Assembly (NCBI GenBank): GCA_004213175.1
Contig: SHAT01000007.1
Location: 1 to 58,016, forward strand
Length of the DNA: 58,016 nt
Reading direction: 5' to 3'
From: Pseudomonadota bacterium
Lineage (GTDB): Bacteria; SAR324; NAC60-12
A model generated the notes under the pieces. The model was not told where the DNA came from. It made no database searches and was given only the letters and a program-made list of their open reading frames with translations. Of the stretch, positions 1 to 9,207 are shown piece by piece. Positions within the stretch are counted from its first letter, which is position 1. Each line of letters opens with the position of its first letter. The translations under genes and the position numbers were made by a program.

Positions 1-36
1 CCACAGAAAGATTTATAAAAAATGATGAGGAGGATT

Positions 37-76
37 AAAAAGCGTTGCAGAGCGGCAGACCTGGAGGTCCGCCGCT
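37..76 (-). terminator. Rho-independent terminator of hppA
   Basis: Bases 51-62 and 65-76 form a 12-bp stem with one G-U pair (arms AGCGGCAGACCT and AGGTCCGCCGCT on the plus strand). Read on the minus strand it lies just after the hppA stop codon, and a run of U (AAAAA at 37-41 on the plus strand) follows about nine bases later. It is the strongest terminator-like hairpin in the window. Confidence 0.75.
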
Positions 77-82
77 AGAAAA

Positions 83-2203
83 TTAGCCGGTCAACAAACC
101 ACCGTATTGAATGAAAAACGGAACAAAAACTAAACTGAGTATAGCCGAAAGTTTCACCAGTATATTTAAAGATGGCCCTGATGTATCCTTGAAAGGATCT
201 CCTACAGTATCTCCTACAACAGCCGCTTTGTGTGTCTCAGTGCCTTTTCCACCTAGGTTGCCTTTTTCAATGTATTTTTTTGCATTGTCCCATGCTCCTC
301 CAGAATTAGCTGAAGCAATTGCAAGCACTCCTCCTGAAACAAGCGAACCAGCTAAAATTCCTGCAACTGCAGGAACTCCAAACAGGAAACCCACAAAAAG
401 TGGTGTTCCCATGATCAGAATGCCAGGCGGAATCATTTCACGAAGAGCAGCCTCTGTCGATATTCCGACACATTTTTCATAATCTGGTTCAGCGGTTCCT
501 TCCATGATTCCCGGAATTGTTTTGAACTGCCTGCGTACTTCCTCAATCATATCAAAAGCAGCTTTCCCAACAGACTTCATGGTCATTGCTGAAAATAGGA
601 AAGGCAGCATCGCTCCGACAAACAAACCTGTTAGTACAAGTGGATCAAGTAGGTTGATGCTGTCCATGATTTTTGCTTCAGGATCTAGTAGGTCCGCCCG
701 TGTTAAAAATGCTGAAAAAAGAGCGAGGGAAGTTAGAATAGCAGATCCAATAGCAAACCCTTTTCCGATTGCTGCAGTTGTATTACCTGCTGAATCCAGC
801 ACATCGGTACGGTCTCGGATATTTTCTCCCATGCCGGTCATTTCTGCAATTCCACCTGCATTATCAGCAACCGGTCCGTAAGCGTCAATTGTCAATCCAA
901 CTACCAATGTACTCAACATACCGATTGCTGCAATTGCGACTCCGTACATACCGGCCATTGTGAAGGGGATAAAAATACTTGCACCCAAAAGTAGGATTGA
1001 ACCGGCGGCACTTTGGTAACCAAGAGCGAGACCGAAAATGATGTTGGTTGCTGCACCGGTTTCAGAGGCTTTTGCTACTTCCTGAACTGGTTTGAAATCA
1101 TGTGAAGTATAGTATTCGGTCAGTAAACCAACAAGTAACCCTGCAACAGCACCTGTCAAGTAGCAAAGAAAAACACCCATGTTTGTATAAACCTCACCGT
1201 TTATTTCAAAACTTTCCGGCAGTGCCCACATGGAAACAAAATACATTGCAATCGCACTCAAACCAGTAGCAACAATTAGCAGTCTTTTTAATGCAGGTGC
1301 AACGTCCTCCTCTTTCTTCACTTGTGCAGTAAACATAGTAAGAAGACTGATTGGAATTCCAACTGCAGAAATTAAAATTGGAAATAAAAGAGCTTCCAGA
1401 TTTGTTGCAAAAGCAACTGCCCCAATGACTAGAGCTGCACATGTACTTTCAGCGCAGGAACCAAATAAATCAGCACCCATTCCCGCGACATCACCTACAT
1501 TGTCTCCAACATTGTCTGCAATTACAGCCGGATTGCGTGGATCATCTTCCGGGATACCCTGTTCAACTTTTCCGACAAGGTCAGCACCTACATCTGCGGC
1601 TTTAGTAAAAATACCACCACTGACACGTGCGAAGAGTGCAATGGAAGAGCCGCCAAGTCCAAAACCTGCCATGACTTCCATCAAAATATGTTTTTCTATT
1701 CCCGGGATAAGGGCATCAAGTACTAGGTAAATACCGACAAGTCCCAAAACTGCTAGACCGACTAGGCCGAAACCCATTACAGCACCAGAGTTTAGTGCGA
1801 CATAAAAGGCATCCGCGATTGAATTTTTTGCGGCAGTTGTAGTTCTTGCGTTGCCAATAGTTGCAATTCTCATCCCGATGAATCCCGACAGGATAGAAAT
1901 TACACAGCCTAGTAGAAATGAGATTGCAGTGTAAAGTCCTTCATTAACATCTGGTGTATGTGGATCATCAATCAAAAGTGCGATCAAAATCCCAAATCCC
2001 GCCATGAAGTATACCATGTACTTGTACTCAGCTTTAAGAAATGCCATTGCTCCTCTGGCAATTGCACCGTGAATTTTTGTTAGTTTTTCTGCTTCTTCAG
2101 TGTTTTCTATTCCTTGTGTTATTGGAATACTTGAAACTTTGATATAGTAAATAAGTGCTATTCCTAAACCTAGAAATGCTGATGCAAAAAGTAATAGGAC
2201 CAT
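83..2203 (-). CDS. hppA: K+-dependent membrane-bound ion-pumping pyrophosphatase
   Basis: Integral membrane pyrophosphatase that couples PPi hydrolysis to export of H+ or Na+ across the inner membrane. The 706 residues match the family length, with about 16 hydrophobic segments. The PPi/Mg-binding motif [18 protein letters not shown] lies near residues 228-245. [10 protein letters not shown] near residues 474-483 carries Ala and Gly at the two positions that separate the K+-dependent subfamily (A/G) from the K+-independent one (K/T). The start has a good AGGAGAGG ribosome-binding site. The gene stands alone: a terminator follows it and a divergent gene lies upstream. H+ versus Na+ specificity cannot be decided by eye. 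The family assignment is secure. Confidence 0.97.
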   Translation of the reverse strand: MVLLLFASAFLGLGIALIYYIKVSSIPITQGIENTEEAEKLTKIHGAIARGAMAFLKAEYKYMVYFMAGFGILIALLIDDPHTPDVNEGLYTAISFLLGCVISILSGFIGMRIATIGNARTTTAAKNSIADAFYVALNSGAVMGFGLVGLAVLGLVGIYLVLDALIPGIEKHILMEVMAGFGLGGSSIALFARVSGGIFTKAADVGADLVGKVEQGIPEDDPRNPAVIADNVGDNVGDVAGMGADLFGSCAESTCAALVIGAVAFATNLEALLFPILISAVGIPISLLTMFTAQVKKEEDVAPALKRLLIVATGLSAIAMYFVSMWALPESFEINGEVYTNMGVFLCYLTGAVAGLLVGLLTEYYTSHDFKPVQEVAKASETGAATNIIFGLALGYQSAAGSILLLGASIFIPFTMAGMYGVAIAAIGMLSTLVVGLTIDAYGPVADNAGGIAEMTGMGENIRDRTDVLDSAGNTTAAIGKGFAIGSAILTSLALFSAFLTRADLLDPEAKIMDSINLLDPLVLTGLFVGAMLPFLFSAMTMKSVGKAAFDMIEEVRRQFKTIPGIMEGTAEPDYEKCVGISTEAALREMIPPGILIMGTPLFVGFLFGVPAVAGILAGSLVSGGVLAIASANSGGAWDNAKKYIEKGNLGGKGTETHKAAVVGDTVGDPFKDTSGPSLNILVKLSAILSLVFVPFFIQYGGLLTG

Positions 2204-2401
2204 TAATCCTCTCCTGAGTTTGTGATTGATAAAAAACAGTTAGCGTCCCCGCATTAAAAAGAACGCTTGCGAACAATACAATAAAAAGGCATTCTGCTCA
2301 AAATGTTTTTTTTCTGCAAAACAAATCAAACTAAAACTAAATCCGGAAGTCTAATTTCAAAGCCAAAACGATCTATCAGCCGAACAGATTTAATAACATT
2401 T

Positions 2402-3235
2402 ATGAGACAAACAATAATACACATTTCAGACCTTCATTTCCACACATATCCGCAAAATTTTCAAGATTGCGGATCTAAAAGAATTTTAGGTATGGCAAAT
2501 TTGCTTTTCCGCCGTGCCAGACAATACCCTCTTCAAAGAGCAAAGATGTTAGTAGGTCAAATTCAAAACATGAAATGGGATCATCTGGTAATCAGCGGAG
2601 ATTTGACCCAACTTTCACTGGAAGCTGAATTTGCTTTAGCGAGAGAGACATTGGGACCTCTTCTCAAAGATAGGAAACGTGTCACCATAATTCCTGGGAA
2701 TCATGATCGTTATGTGAGGCAAAACAAAGCTAAAGATTATTATAAACAACATTTTGGAGAATTCTTTGGAGAAGAAGAAATTCATGTGAAGAAGCTAAAC
2801 TCAGACTGGGTAATAGTAGGTTGGGACAGTGCTCACCCTAATGACTTGTTTACTGCCTCAGGTACTGTACGCCGTAGTACAATTCAAGCTACAGAAAATC
2901 TGTTGGGTAATTTACCGGAAAAAACTCGTTTTATCATTGTTAATCATTACCCTCTGACATTTCCGGTGGGCTGGAAAGTGGATCATTCCCATGAACTCTA
3001 CAATCTTGTCCCAGTTCGGGAGTGGATGATGCGTTATCCAAACATTCGCCTTTACCTTCATGGACATATTCACCGAAACTGGCAACATCGGCTATTAAGA
3101 GAATCTTCCCCGGAACTGTTGTTGCTTAATTCCGCATCCTCTACATCAAGGATTTATTCAGGACAAAAATCTTCATTTCATCAGATTGATTTGGTAGGAG
3201 ACAAAGTGAAAGTTACCCCTATATTGTTAGAGTGA
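2402..3235 (+). CDS. Calcineurin-like metallophosphoesterase
   Basis: Cytoplasmic two-metal phosphoesterase of the calcineurin-like fold. From the ATG at 2402 the 277-residue protein carries the ordered metal-binding motifs DLHFH (10-14), GDLTQ (66-70), GNHD (99-102), NHYP (181-184) and HGHIH (220-224). The frame stays open 33 codons further upstream, but that stretch is Lys/Ser/Thr-rich and the conserved fold begins right at MRQTIIHISD, so the inner start is preferred. The next gene begins on the base after its stop codon, implying co-transcription. The substrate is unknown; cyclic-nucleotide and nucleotide phosphodiesterases and UDP-diacylglucosamine hydrolases share these motifs. No gene symbol is assigned. 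Confidence 0.85.
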   Translation: MRQTIIHISDLHFHTYPQNFQDCGSKRILGMANLLFRRARQYPLQRAKMLVGQIQNMKWDHLVISGDLTQLSLEAEFALARETLGPLLKDRKRVTIIPGNHDRYVRQNKAKDYYKQHFGEFFGEEEIHVKKLNSDWVIVGWDSAHPNDLFTASGTVRRSTIQATENLLGNLPEKTRFIIVNHYPLTFPVGWKVDHSHELYNLVPVREWMMRYPNIRLYLHGHIHRNWQHRLLRESSPELLLLNSASSTSRIYSGQKSSFHQIDLVGDKVKVTPILLE

Positions 3236-3598
3236 ATGATGCGTTTGTTTTTTGCAGTTTTATGCATTTTTTCAGGGTCTTTTGTTCAGGCATCTGAGTC
3301 ATCAGAAAAGGGGAAAAATTTTTGTGAAAAAGCAGTGAATCAAGAAACTGAATATAGAGTCACAGGTATATATGGAAGTTCCCAGGAGTCGGAGCATCAT
3401 CCTACGGTAGCATATGTTTTAATAAGGGAAATGAAGAGGTTTAAAATTCTTCGGCGTGAATTTCAGCAAAAAACAAACGAATGGCGCTTTGAGTTTGTGG
3501 AAATGGTCGGTGGAAAAATAATCGTTTTCGTTTATCACCAAGAGATTCAAACAGATTTCTGCACGGGTCCAAATGCATTTTTTGTGGTGCAACAATAA
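3236..3598 (+). CDS. Small secreted protein of unknown function
   Basis: A 120-residue protein with a clear Sec signal peptide (hydrophobic LFFAVLCIFSGSFVQA, cleavage after about residue 20). The mature part is about 100 residues, basic and beta-prone, with two cysteines (NFCEKA and DFCTGP) that could form a disulfide in the periplasm. The start codon directly abuts the stop of the metallophosphoesterase, so the two are probably one transcript. Met1 or Met2 could be the start. I do not recognise a family. Confidence 0.6.
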   Translation: MMRLFFAVLCIFSGSFVQASESSEKGKNFCEKAVNQETEYRVTGIYGSSQESEHHPTVAYVLIREMKRFKILRREFQQKTNEWRFEFVEMVGGKIIVFVYHQEIQTDFCTGPNAFFVVQQ

Positions 3599-3641
3599 TC
3601 CTTCCTCTTATTAAATAGTAATTTTGCTCGTCTTACTGCTT

Positions 3642-3670
3642 TTGTGAAAGCATTATGAATGCTATATAAA
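3642..3670 (+). promoter_or_regulatory. Candidate promoter with embedded dyad upstream of moeA
   Basis: TTGTGA (3642-3647), a 17-bp spacer and TATAAA (3665-3670) resemble a sigma-70 promoter about 160 bp before moeA. A perfect inverted repeat, AGCATT-ATG-AATGCT (3649-3663), occupies the spacer, where a bound repressor would block RNA polymerase. This is a reading by eye with no start-site evidence. Confidence 0.35.
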
Positions 3671-3828
3671 TGTATTTTCATTAAATTTTTTGTGTCCAAT
3701 TGATTAACCTACAAGCCTGTGTTATTTTATTTTCACAAATGCCCATAATATAAACTTAGTGAAGATTTTGAGTCTGAATTTGACTAGTCCCAAATTTTAA
3801 TTTAATTCCTTGAAAACAGTAGGTTTAA

Positions 3829-5082
3829 ATGAAGTCAAAAGCTGACATTCGCATGCGTGGTTTTTTAAAGCGTACGCCTGTGAATAAATTGCTTGAATTG
3901 ATCAAAGAACACTCACATTTGCTATCTTCCGAAGAGATTCTTACTTCTGAAGCAAGCGGTAGGACTCTGGCTCAAGAAATAATTTCAAATGTAAACGTAC
4001 CAAACTTTGCTCGATCAGCCATGGATGGGTATGCACTGGATGCAGAGTCCACTTTTGGTGCCTCTACTTACAATCCGTTAATTTTTCGAATTGTCGGGCA
4101 ACTTACTCCTGGAGATACATATGATGCAGAAGTTCAGTCAGGAGAAGCTTTGAGTATTATGACTGGGGGGCCTCTCCCAAAAGGAACAAATGCAGTTTTG
4201 ATTGCAGAAAATGCTGAATTATTTGACAATAAAATACAAATTTTGGATTCAGTAACTCCTGGAAAAAATGTAGGGCAAATTGGTGAAGATATTAAAAAAA
4301 ACCAGTCTTTACTCAAGAGTGGTCGTGTCCTCCGTCCGCAGGACATAGGATTATTAACCAGTATTGGTTTGAAAAGTGTTAAAGTATTACGTAAACCTGA
4401 AGTCGAATTATTGATTACTGGGGACGAATTACTGAAGCCTATAGAACAAGCTCGCGGAGTAAAAATAATTGATTCAAATTCGGCGATGCTCTCGCCCCTG
4501 ATTAAACGTGATGGTGGTCTTTTAAATGCAGTTCATCAGCTTCCGGATGAACGCGATTTACTTCGGAAGCATTTAATTGAATCCAATGCTGATCTATTAT
4601 GCGTCACCGGTGGAACGTCTTTAGGTATTGAGGATCATGGTCCAACTCTTCTAGATGAACTTGGAGAATTATTGGTACATGGAATACCTATGCGTCCAGC
4701 AGCTCCAACAGGATTTGGGCTTATTCCCGGAAAATCAAACTGTGACGTGAAAAAAGTTTTTTTGCTTCCAGGTAACCCCGTCTCATGTTTATCTGCATAT
4801 GATTATTTTGTTGGACGATCACTCAGACTAATGAGTGGGCGTTCAGAAGATTGGCCTTACCGTAAAAAAATTGTAAAACTTGCTACTAAAATATCTTCAC
4901 AAATTGGGCGCATTGAATATGTACGTCTCCGAATTAAAAAAAATAGGGCCTTTTTTATCGCTGCCGGTGGCGCTTCAATACTATCGTCTACCACGGAAGC
5001 CGATGCATTTTTGTTGACTGAGCAAGAATCAGAAGGATTTGCCGAAGGTGATGAAGTACTTGTCTGGCTCTATGATGAATAA
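3829..5082 (+). CDS. moeA: Molybdopterin molybdenumtransferase MoeA
   Basis: Cytoplasmic enzyme that inserts molybdate or tungstate into adenylylated molybdopterin. The length (417 residues) is normal. The amino end holds the hallmark SAMDGYA (63-69) and MTGGPLPKGTNAV. The MoCF-like domain shows SNSAMLSPLI, VTGGTSLGIEDH (from 259) and LLPGNPVSCLSAYDYF (from 312). The RPAAPTGFG segment replaces the RPGKP type of loop seen in the second MoeA of this window. The gene leads a cluster with tungstate import (tupABC) and mobB, which suggests that it handles tungsten or both metals; that is inference. An alternative start at 3853 has no ribosome-binding site. Confidence 0.93.
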   Translation: MKSKADIRMRGFLKRTPVNKLLELIKEHSHLLSSEEILTSEASGRTLAQEIISNVNVPNFARSAMDGYALDAESTFGASTYNPLIFRIVGQLTPGDTYDAEVQSGEALSIMTGGPLPKGTNAVLIAENAELFDNKIQILDSVTPGKNVGQIGEDIKKNQSLLKSGRVLRPQDIGLLTSIGLKSVKVLRKPEVELLITGDELLKPIEQARGVKIIDSNSAMLSPLIKRDGGLLNAVHQLPDERDLLRKHLIESNADLLCVTGGTSLGIEDHGPTLLDELGELLVHGIPMRPAAPTGFGLIPGKSNCDVKKVFLLPGNPVSCLSAYDYFVGRSLRLMSGRSEDWPYRKKIVKLATKISSQIGRIEYVRLRIKKNRAFFIAAGGASILSSTTEADAFLLTEQESEGFAEGDEVLVWLYDE

Positions 5083-5172
5083 AGATCTCCTTCAAAATTC
5101 TTAATTTTTTTTAGTTTTTAACTTATAGGGAATTTCCCAATTTGTCATTATTACACATATTTTGAATTGTTA

Positions 5173-5973
5173 ATGAATAAAATATTTTTTTCATTTCTAT
5201 TTTACATTTTTGTAGTAGGGCTTGTTAAGGGAGAACCTATCAAATTAGCAACGACAACCAGCACCGAAAATTCTGGTCTGCTTAAAGTTATAATCCCGTA
5301 TTTTGAAAAGAGAACGGGAAATGTGGTGCATGTCCTTGCTGTTGGCACTGGGCAGGCACTTCGTATGGGGCAGGACGGTAATGTGGATGTTGTACTTGTT
5401 CATGCACCAAAAGAAGAAATGCGCTTTGTTGATGCAGGATATGGTTTAAATCGTCGTAGTATTATGTTCAACGATTTTGTGATTGTCGGTCCTGATAATG
5501 ATCCAGCAAAAATTCAAGGACAACATGATGTACTGGAAAGTCTTCACAACATAGCCCATGGGAAATATTTGTTTGTTTCGCGTGGTGATGATTCCGGTAC
5601 TCACAAAAAGGAAGTACATCTCTGGAAAAAAGCAAAGTTGAAACCTGATCTTTCATGGTATCGAGAAGTAGGACAAGGTATGGGACGTGTACTGCAAATG
5701 GCGAATGAATTGAATGCTTATACTATTACTGACCGAGGAACATGGCTAGTTATGCGTTCAAAGTTGTCGCTTAAATTATATGTAGAAGGAGATTCTTTAT
5801 TATTTAATCCATACAGCGTAATCGCGGTTAATCCTGAACGTTATCCAACTATCAACTATCTTGGGGCTATGTCACTGATAGCCTGGTTGACATCCGTTGA
5901 AGGTCAAAATCTTATCAAGAATTTCCGTATGAAAGGACAACCTTTGTTTTTTCCAACTGCAATAAATAACTGA
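5173..5973 (+). CDS. tupA: Tungstate ABC transporter, substrate-binding protein
   Basis: Periplasmic oxyanion receptor. A signal peptide (residues 1-20) is followed by ATTTSTENSGLL (27-38), the TupA signature that contributes anion ligands. Later segments such as GTGQALRMGQDGNVDVVLVH and SRGDDSGTHKKE also match the TupA/WtpA-like receptor fold. The frame opens with TTG-TTA before the ATG at 5173, and the ATG is preferred. The gene begins 90 bp after moeA and is one base from tupB. The family separates tungstate from molybdate receptors, but affinity was not tested; molybdate uptake remains possible. Confidence 0.9.
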   Translation: MNKIFFSFLFYIFVVGLVKGEPIKLATTTSTENSGLLKVIIPYFEKRTGNVVHVLAVGTGQALRMGQDGNVDVVLVHAPKEEMRFVDAGYGLNRRSIMFNDFVIVGPDNDPAKIQGQHDVLESLHNIAHGKYLFVSRGDDSGTHKKEVHLWKKAKLKPDLSWYREVGQGMGRVLQMANELNAYTITDRGTWLVMRSKLSLKLYVEGDSLLFNPYSVIAVNPERYPTINYLGAMSLIAWLTSVEGQNLIKNFRMKGQPLFFPTAINN

Positions 5974-5974
5974 A

Positions 5975-6676
5975 ATGGAAGGATTACTTTCAACTATACA
6001 ACAAGCTTTGCAATTACTGTTATACGGTGATGCAGAATTATGGGCAATCGTCTTGCTTTCGTTTTCGGTTTCAATTAAAGCAATTTCCTTAACCACGCCT
6101 TTAGCCCTGTTGCTGGCCTTCAGTTTGGCCTATGGCAATTATCCTGGAGTGAGAATTATTCTTGCTTTCTTTAATTCACTGCTTTCTGTGCCAACTGTTG
6201 TAGTAGGATTATTCCTATATGTATTGTTGACTCGTCAAGGACCTTTTGGTGATTTAAGGTTATTATTTACTCAAAGTGCCATGGTAATTGGACAGATGAT
6301 TTTGTGCTTCCCAATTCTGGTTGCATTGGGTTATGCGGCAATTCAGGCAGCTGACGTCAGGGTATGGGAAACAGCCCGTACCCTGGGTGCGCCTAGGTGG
6401 TACATAATCCTAACTATATTTTATGAGGTACGATATGGTTTACTAGCTGCAGTCCTTACAGGATTTGGTAGGGTTATTTCGGAAGTAGGAATATCGATGA
6501 TGGTTGGTGGGAATATCATGGGATATACTCGCAACATTACTACTGCAATTGCACTTGAAACCAGTAAAGGAGAATTTGCACAGGGGATCGCGTTGGGTTT
6601 TGTATTATTATCTCTCGCTTTTCTGCTAACTGCATTGTTGAGTTATATTCAGAGCAAAAATGGGGGGAATACATGA
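5975..6676 (+). CDS. tupB: Tungstate ABC transporter, permease
   Basis: Inner-membrane channel subunit of the TupABC importer. The 233-residue protein has five or six membrane segments and a cytoplasmic coupling loop of the EAA type (ETARTLGAPRWYII, about residues 130-145) that docks on the ATPase. It starts one base after the tupA stop and overlaps tupC by four bases, so the three subunits are almost certainly translated from one mRNA. Confidence 0.9.
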   Translation: MEGLLSTIQQALQLLLYGDAELWAIVLLSFSVSIKAISLTTPLALLLAFSLAYGNYPGVRIILAFFNSLLSVPTVVVGLFLYVLLTRQGPFGDLRLLFTQSAMVIGQMILCFPILVALGYAAIQAADVRVWETARTLGAPRWYIILTIFYEVRYGLLAAVLTGFGRVISEVGISMMVGGNIMGYTRNITTAIALETSKGEFAQGIALGFVLLSLAFLLTALLSYIQSKNGGNT

Positions 6677-7329
6677 CCGAACCGTTGTTTGTTTTTCATG
6701 GTATTCAAAAAACTTTTGCTAAAGTTGAAATTCTGAGGAAAGTTGATTTGTCACTTTATCCCGAAAAGTGTACCCTGATCACCGGAAAAAACGGATCTGG
6801 AAAAACAACTTTGCTGAAAATAATCGCTGGACTTGAAAAACCAGAAAAAGCTGAAATAGAATTTTCTGGAAAGTCACATAGCTGGGAAAAAATTATGCCT
6901 GATATATGTAAGAAAATTATCTACCTGCATCAACAGGCCTTTTTGTTCAGCAGTACTGTAGAATCTAATATTGCTTATGGTTTGCGATTTAATACTATGA
7001 CTCGCGAGCAGCGTAGAAAATCTGTAAAGAAGGCGCTTGAATTGTCAGGACTGACTGAATTTGCAAAAAAACAGGCAAATACTTTGTCCGGCGGGGTTCA
7101 ACAGCGTGTAGCTTTTGCACGTGCATGTATTTTGAAACCAAAGGTACTATTGTTGGATGAACCGGTTTCCAACATGGATCGTCAATCAAGGGAGCATGCT
7201 TGTCATTTAATGCAATTTTTGAAATCAACTGGTACTTCAATTGTTATCACCAGCCATGTACCACAATATTTTGATGGACTAGCCGATATGCATTTCGAAC
7301 TCGTGAATGGGAAATTGATAGAAACTTAA
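6673..7329 (+). CDS. tupC: Tungstate ABC transporter, ATP-binding protein
   Basis: Cytoplasmic ATPase of the tungstate importer, 218 residues. It shows Walker A GKNGSGKTT (38-46), the ABC signature LSGGVQQR (138-145), Walker B VLLLDEP (158-164) and a switch His in ITSHVPQ. The short length, without the carboxy-terminal TOBE domain typical of ModC, fits TupC. The ATGA overlap with tupB indicates translational coupling. Confidence 0.9.
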   Translation: MTEPLFVFHGIQKTFAKVEILRKVDLSLYPEKCTLITGKNGSGKTTLLKIIAGLEKPEKAEIEFSGKSHSWEKIMPDICKKIIYLHQQAFLFSSTVESNIAYGLRFNTMTREQRRKSVKKALELSGLTEFAKKQANTLSGGVQQRVAFARACILKPKVLLLDEPVSNMDRQSREHACHLMQFLKSTGTSIVITSHVPQYFDGLADMHFELVNGKLIET

Positions 7330-7402
7330 TTTCGAACAGTCCATAATTTTACAAAAGTTTTTCTAGATAAAATATTGAGCTAAATTAAAGAGTATTTTTT
7401 AT

Positions 7403-7927
7403 ATGTTTGAAACAGCTCCTCCACTCCTTGGATTTTGTGCTTACAGCGGAACCGGAAAAACAACTTTGCTGAAAAGATTGATTCCTATTTTAAATGAAAA
7501 TGGTTTAAAAGTAGGATTGGTAAAACATGCTCATCATCATTTTGATATTGATCATCCGGGTAAAGACAGTTATGAGTTGCGGAAAGCAGGAGCATACGAA
7601 ATGATGGTCGCTTCAGCCAAACGATGGGCACTTGTACATGAGTCTCCTGAAAGGAAAGGTGACCCATCACTGGAAGAGTTGTTGCGACATTTGTCTCTCA
7701 GTGAGTTGGATTTAGTTTTAGTTGAGGGTTTTAAGCATGAAACGCTACCAAAGATTGAACTTCATAGGCCAAGTGAGGGCAAACCTTTTTTATACCCAAA
7801 TGACTCCAGCATAATTGCATTAGCGACAGATCTGCCAACAGACGAAATAAATCAGCTGCCCGTTTTGGATTTAAATGATATTGCTGAAATAGCTGAATTT
7901 ATCAAACAGAACTTTTTAAAGCGTTAA
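7403..7927 (+). CDS. mobB: Molybdopterin-guanine dinucleotide biosynthesis adaptor MobB
   Basis: GTP-binding partner of MobA in the final nucleotide-attachment step of the bis-MGD cofactor. The 174-residue protein opens with a P-loop (YSGTGKTT, 14-21), then LVKHAHHHFDIDHPGKDSY, RKAGA and LVEGFKHE, all standard MobB motifs. It lies 73 bp behind tupC on the same strand. No mobA is visible in the window. Presence of MobB implies that this organism makes dinucleotide-type Mo/W enzymes such as DMSO-reductase-family proteins or formate dehydrogenases. Confidence 0.9.
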   Translation: MFETAPPLLGFCAYSGTGKTTLLKRLIPILNENGLKVGLVKHAHHHFDIDHPGKDSYELRKAGAYEMMVASAKRWALVHESPERKGDPSLEELLRHLSLSELDLVLVEGFKHETLPKIELHRPSEGKPFLYPNDSSIIALATDLPTDEINQLPVLDLNDIAEIAEFIKQNFLKR

Positions 7928-8047
7928 TTTGGAAACGCGTAATTAAATCTCGTTTCATATTTTTAGCAAGCGATTAATTAAAGAAAATTTAAAAAGTTCC
8001 AACAAAACATTTTCCGCTACCAAAAAAAAACCTCCTAAATCATTTAA

Positions 8048-8085
8048 ATTCATTCTTCCGCTGGAATGAATAAGCAAGTTTTTTT
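8048..8085. terminator. Possible terminator after mobB
   Basis: ATTCATTC (8048-8055) and GAATGAAT (8064-8071) form an 8-bp stem with an 8-base loop, followed by a T run (8079-8085). It lies between mobB and the convergent regulator gene, where either transcript could end. The stem is AT-rich, so strength is uncertain. Confidence 0.4.
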
Positions 8086-8200
8086 GAAATACACATTAAA
8101 AAGTATTTTGCAAAAAAAAGATTAGATCCAAAAAAATAAAACATGAATGATGAATTACTTATCTAATAGTTTGGTCTACTATAAACATCCAAATTATTTT

Positions 8201-8890
8201 TTACTCTCTAATCTCTTCCTTTAAAGAATTAATATAAGAATGTAGTTTTTCAAAATCGGATAGATTATCTTCTGTTTGCAATTCTTGATACTCAGCACAC
8301 TCGTTTTTTACACCATACCATTTATCTGCAAAATAAGTTGCTAGCAACAGAGTTTGGGTCAGTAATGCATATTTATTTTGCCCCTGTGTGTCATGGTTTT
8401 CAATACAAGTCTTTTCTTCTTCTCTGAGTTCACGAAAAACCTGCGAGATTCGCTCCAGATTGAGTTGGGAAACTGATCTTTTAGAATCAGCGATCTTTGA
8501 ATCCACCCTTTCTCTTAGATTTTTCCAGTATTGATCATCAATATTTTTATTTAGTTTTTCAAAAATCAACAATTCAAGTATGCTCCATTTTTGAGAACTT
8601 GAGAATGAAACATCCAGGAAACAAATTTCCAAAGGTGAAAGCTGGCTGCGTTTAGAAACTTTCATATTTCCTTTGCCGTTCAAGATCCATTCTGCACGGT
8701 ATCCGTGTTTCAACTCAATTGAGTTTGCCAGAGGAATTGTCAACCCTGCTGGACCTGTCAAGACTTTGTGGAAAGAAGTTGGCTTCAATCCAATGCTCTC
8801 CGAAAAAGCGCGGCTTGATTTTCCAGATGCCTTGAAAATCTTCTTGAGACGCTCACGCACCTCTTGTTTGTATTGCTCTAATTCAGTCAA
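8201..8890 (-). CDS. Helix-turn-helix regulator, phage-repressor-like DNA-binding domain
   Basis: A 229-residue protein. Residues about 5-75 resemble the DNA-binding domain of CI-like or XRE repressors: a helix-turn-helix around SSRAFSESIGLKPTSFHKVL followed by the characteristic AEWILNGKG turn. The rest (80-229) is rich in charged residues and predicted helices, with no S24 peptidase motif, so RecA-triggered cleavage is unlikely. The domain could bind a ligand or mediate oligomerisation; I do not recognise it. It sits between mobB and fdhD, so it may regulate the Mo/W genes, but only position suggests this. Confidence 0.7.
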   Translation of the reverse strand: MTELEQYKQEVRERLKKIFKASGKSSRAFSESIGLKPTSFHKVLTGPAGLTIPLANSIELKHGYRAEWILNGKGNMKVSKRSQLSPLEICFLDVSFSSSQKWSILELLIFEKLNKNIDDQYWKNLRERVDSKIADSKRSVSQLNLERISQVFRELREEEKTCIENHDTQGQNKYALLTQTLLLATYFADKWYGVKNECAEYQELQTEDNLSDFEKLHSYINSLKEEIRE

Positions 8891-9207
8891 AAGTGATTAC
8901 TTGGATTATGTTTTTAGTTACATATATCTACTTATTCATTAATAAAGAATAATATTGTTTAATAATCTTTACAGCCAATTAATAAAATTATTGCTTTACC
9001 AAAGTTAAATATTGGATGTTTTTGTCATGAGAGCTATTTCCTTTGTTGTAAGACAAAATATATTATTTTTTAAGCTGCAGATATTAAGCGTCTTGTTTAA
9101 CCGGCTAAAACGTCTCTTAAAATTTTTCTCGGCTATACTTCTAATTAAGCTATCCTCTGTTGTTATTTACGGTGACTGTCCTAACTATTGTTTGTTGAAC
9201 CTTCAAA
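8891..9207. other. Intergenic region upstream of the HTH regulator
   Basis: AT-rich spacer of 317 bp between the regulator start and the fdhD end, both on the minus strand. It holds an inverted repeat TTATTC-N9-GAATAA at 8932-8952, about 40 bp ahead of the regulator start, which could be an autoregulatory operator. A 67-codon plus-strand frame at 9012-9215 looks like chance. Nothing else was recognised. Confidence 0.35.

Noticed and set aside
111-1730. Several long plus-strand open frames opposite hppA
   Set aside because: They lie antisense to a highly conserved gene, lack family motifs, and reflect codon bias of hppA on the other strand.
3599-3828. Molybdenum-cofactor riboswitch upstream of moeA
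   Set aside because: The known motif is a large GC-containing multi-stem structure; only a short dyad is present in this AT-rich gap.
5167-5172. TTG start for tupA two codons upstream of the ATG
   Set aside because: It adds only two residues and has no better ribosome-binding site.
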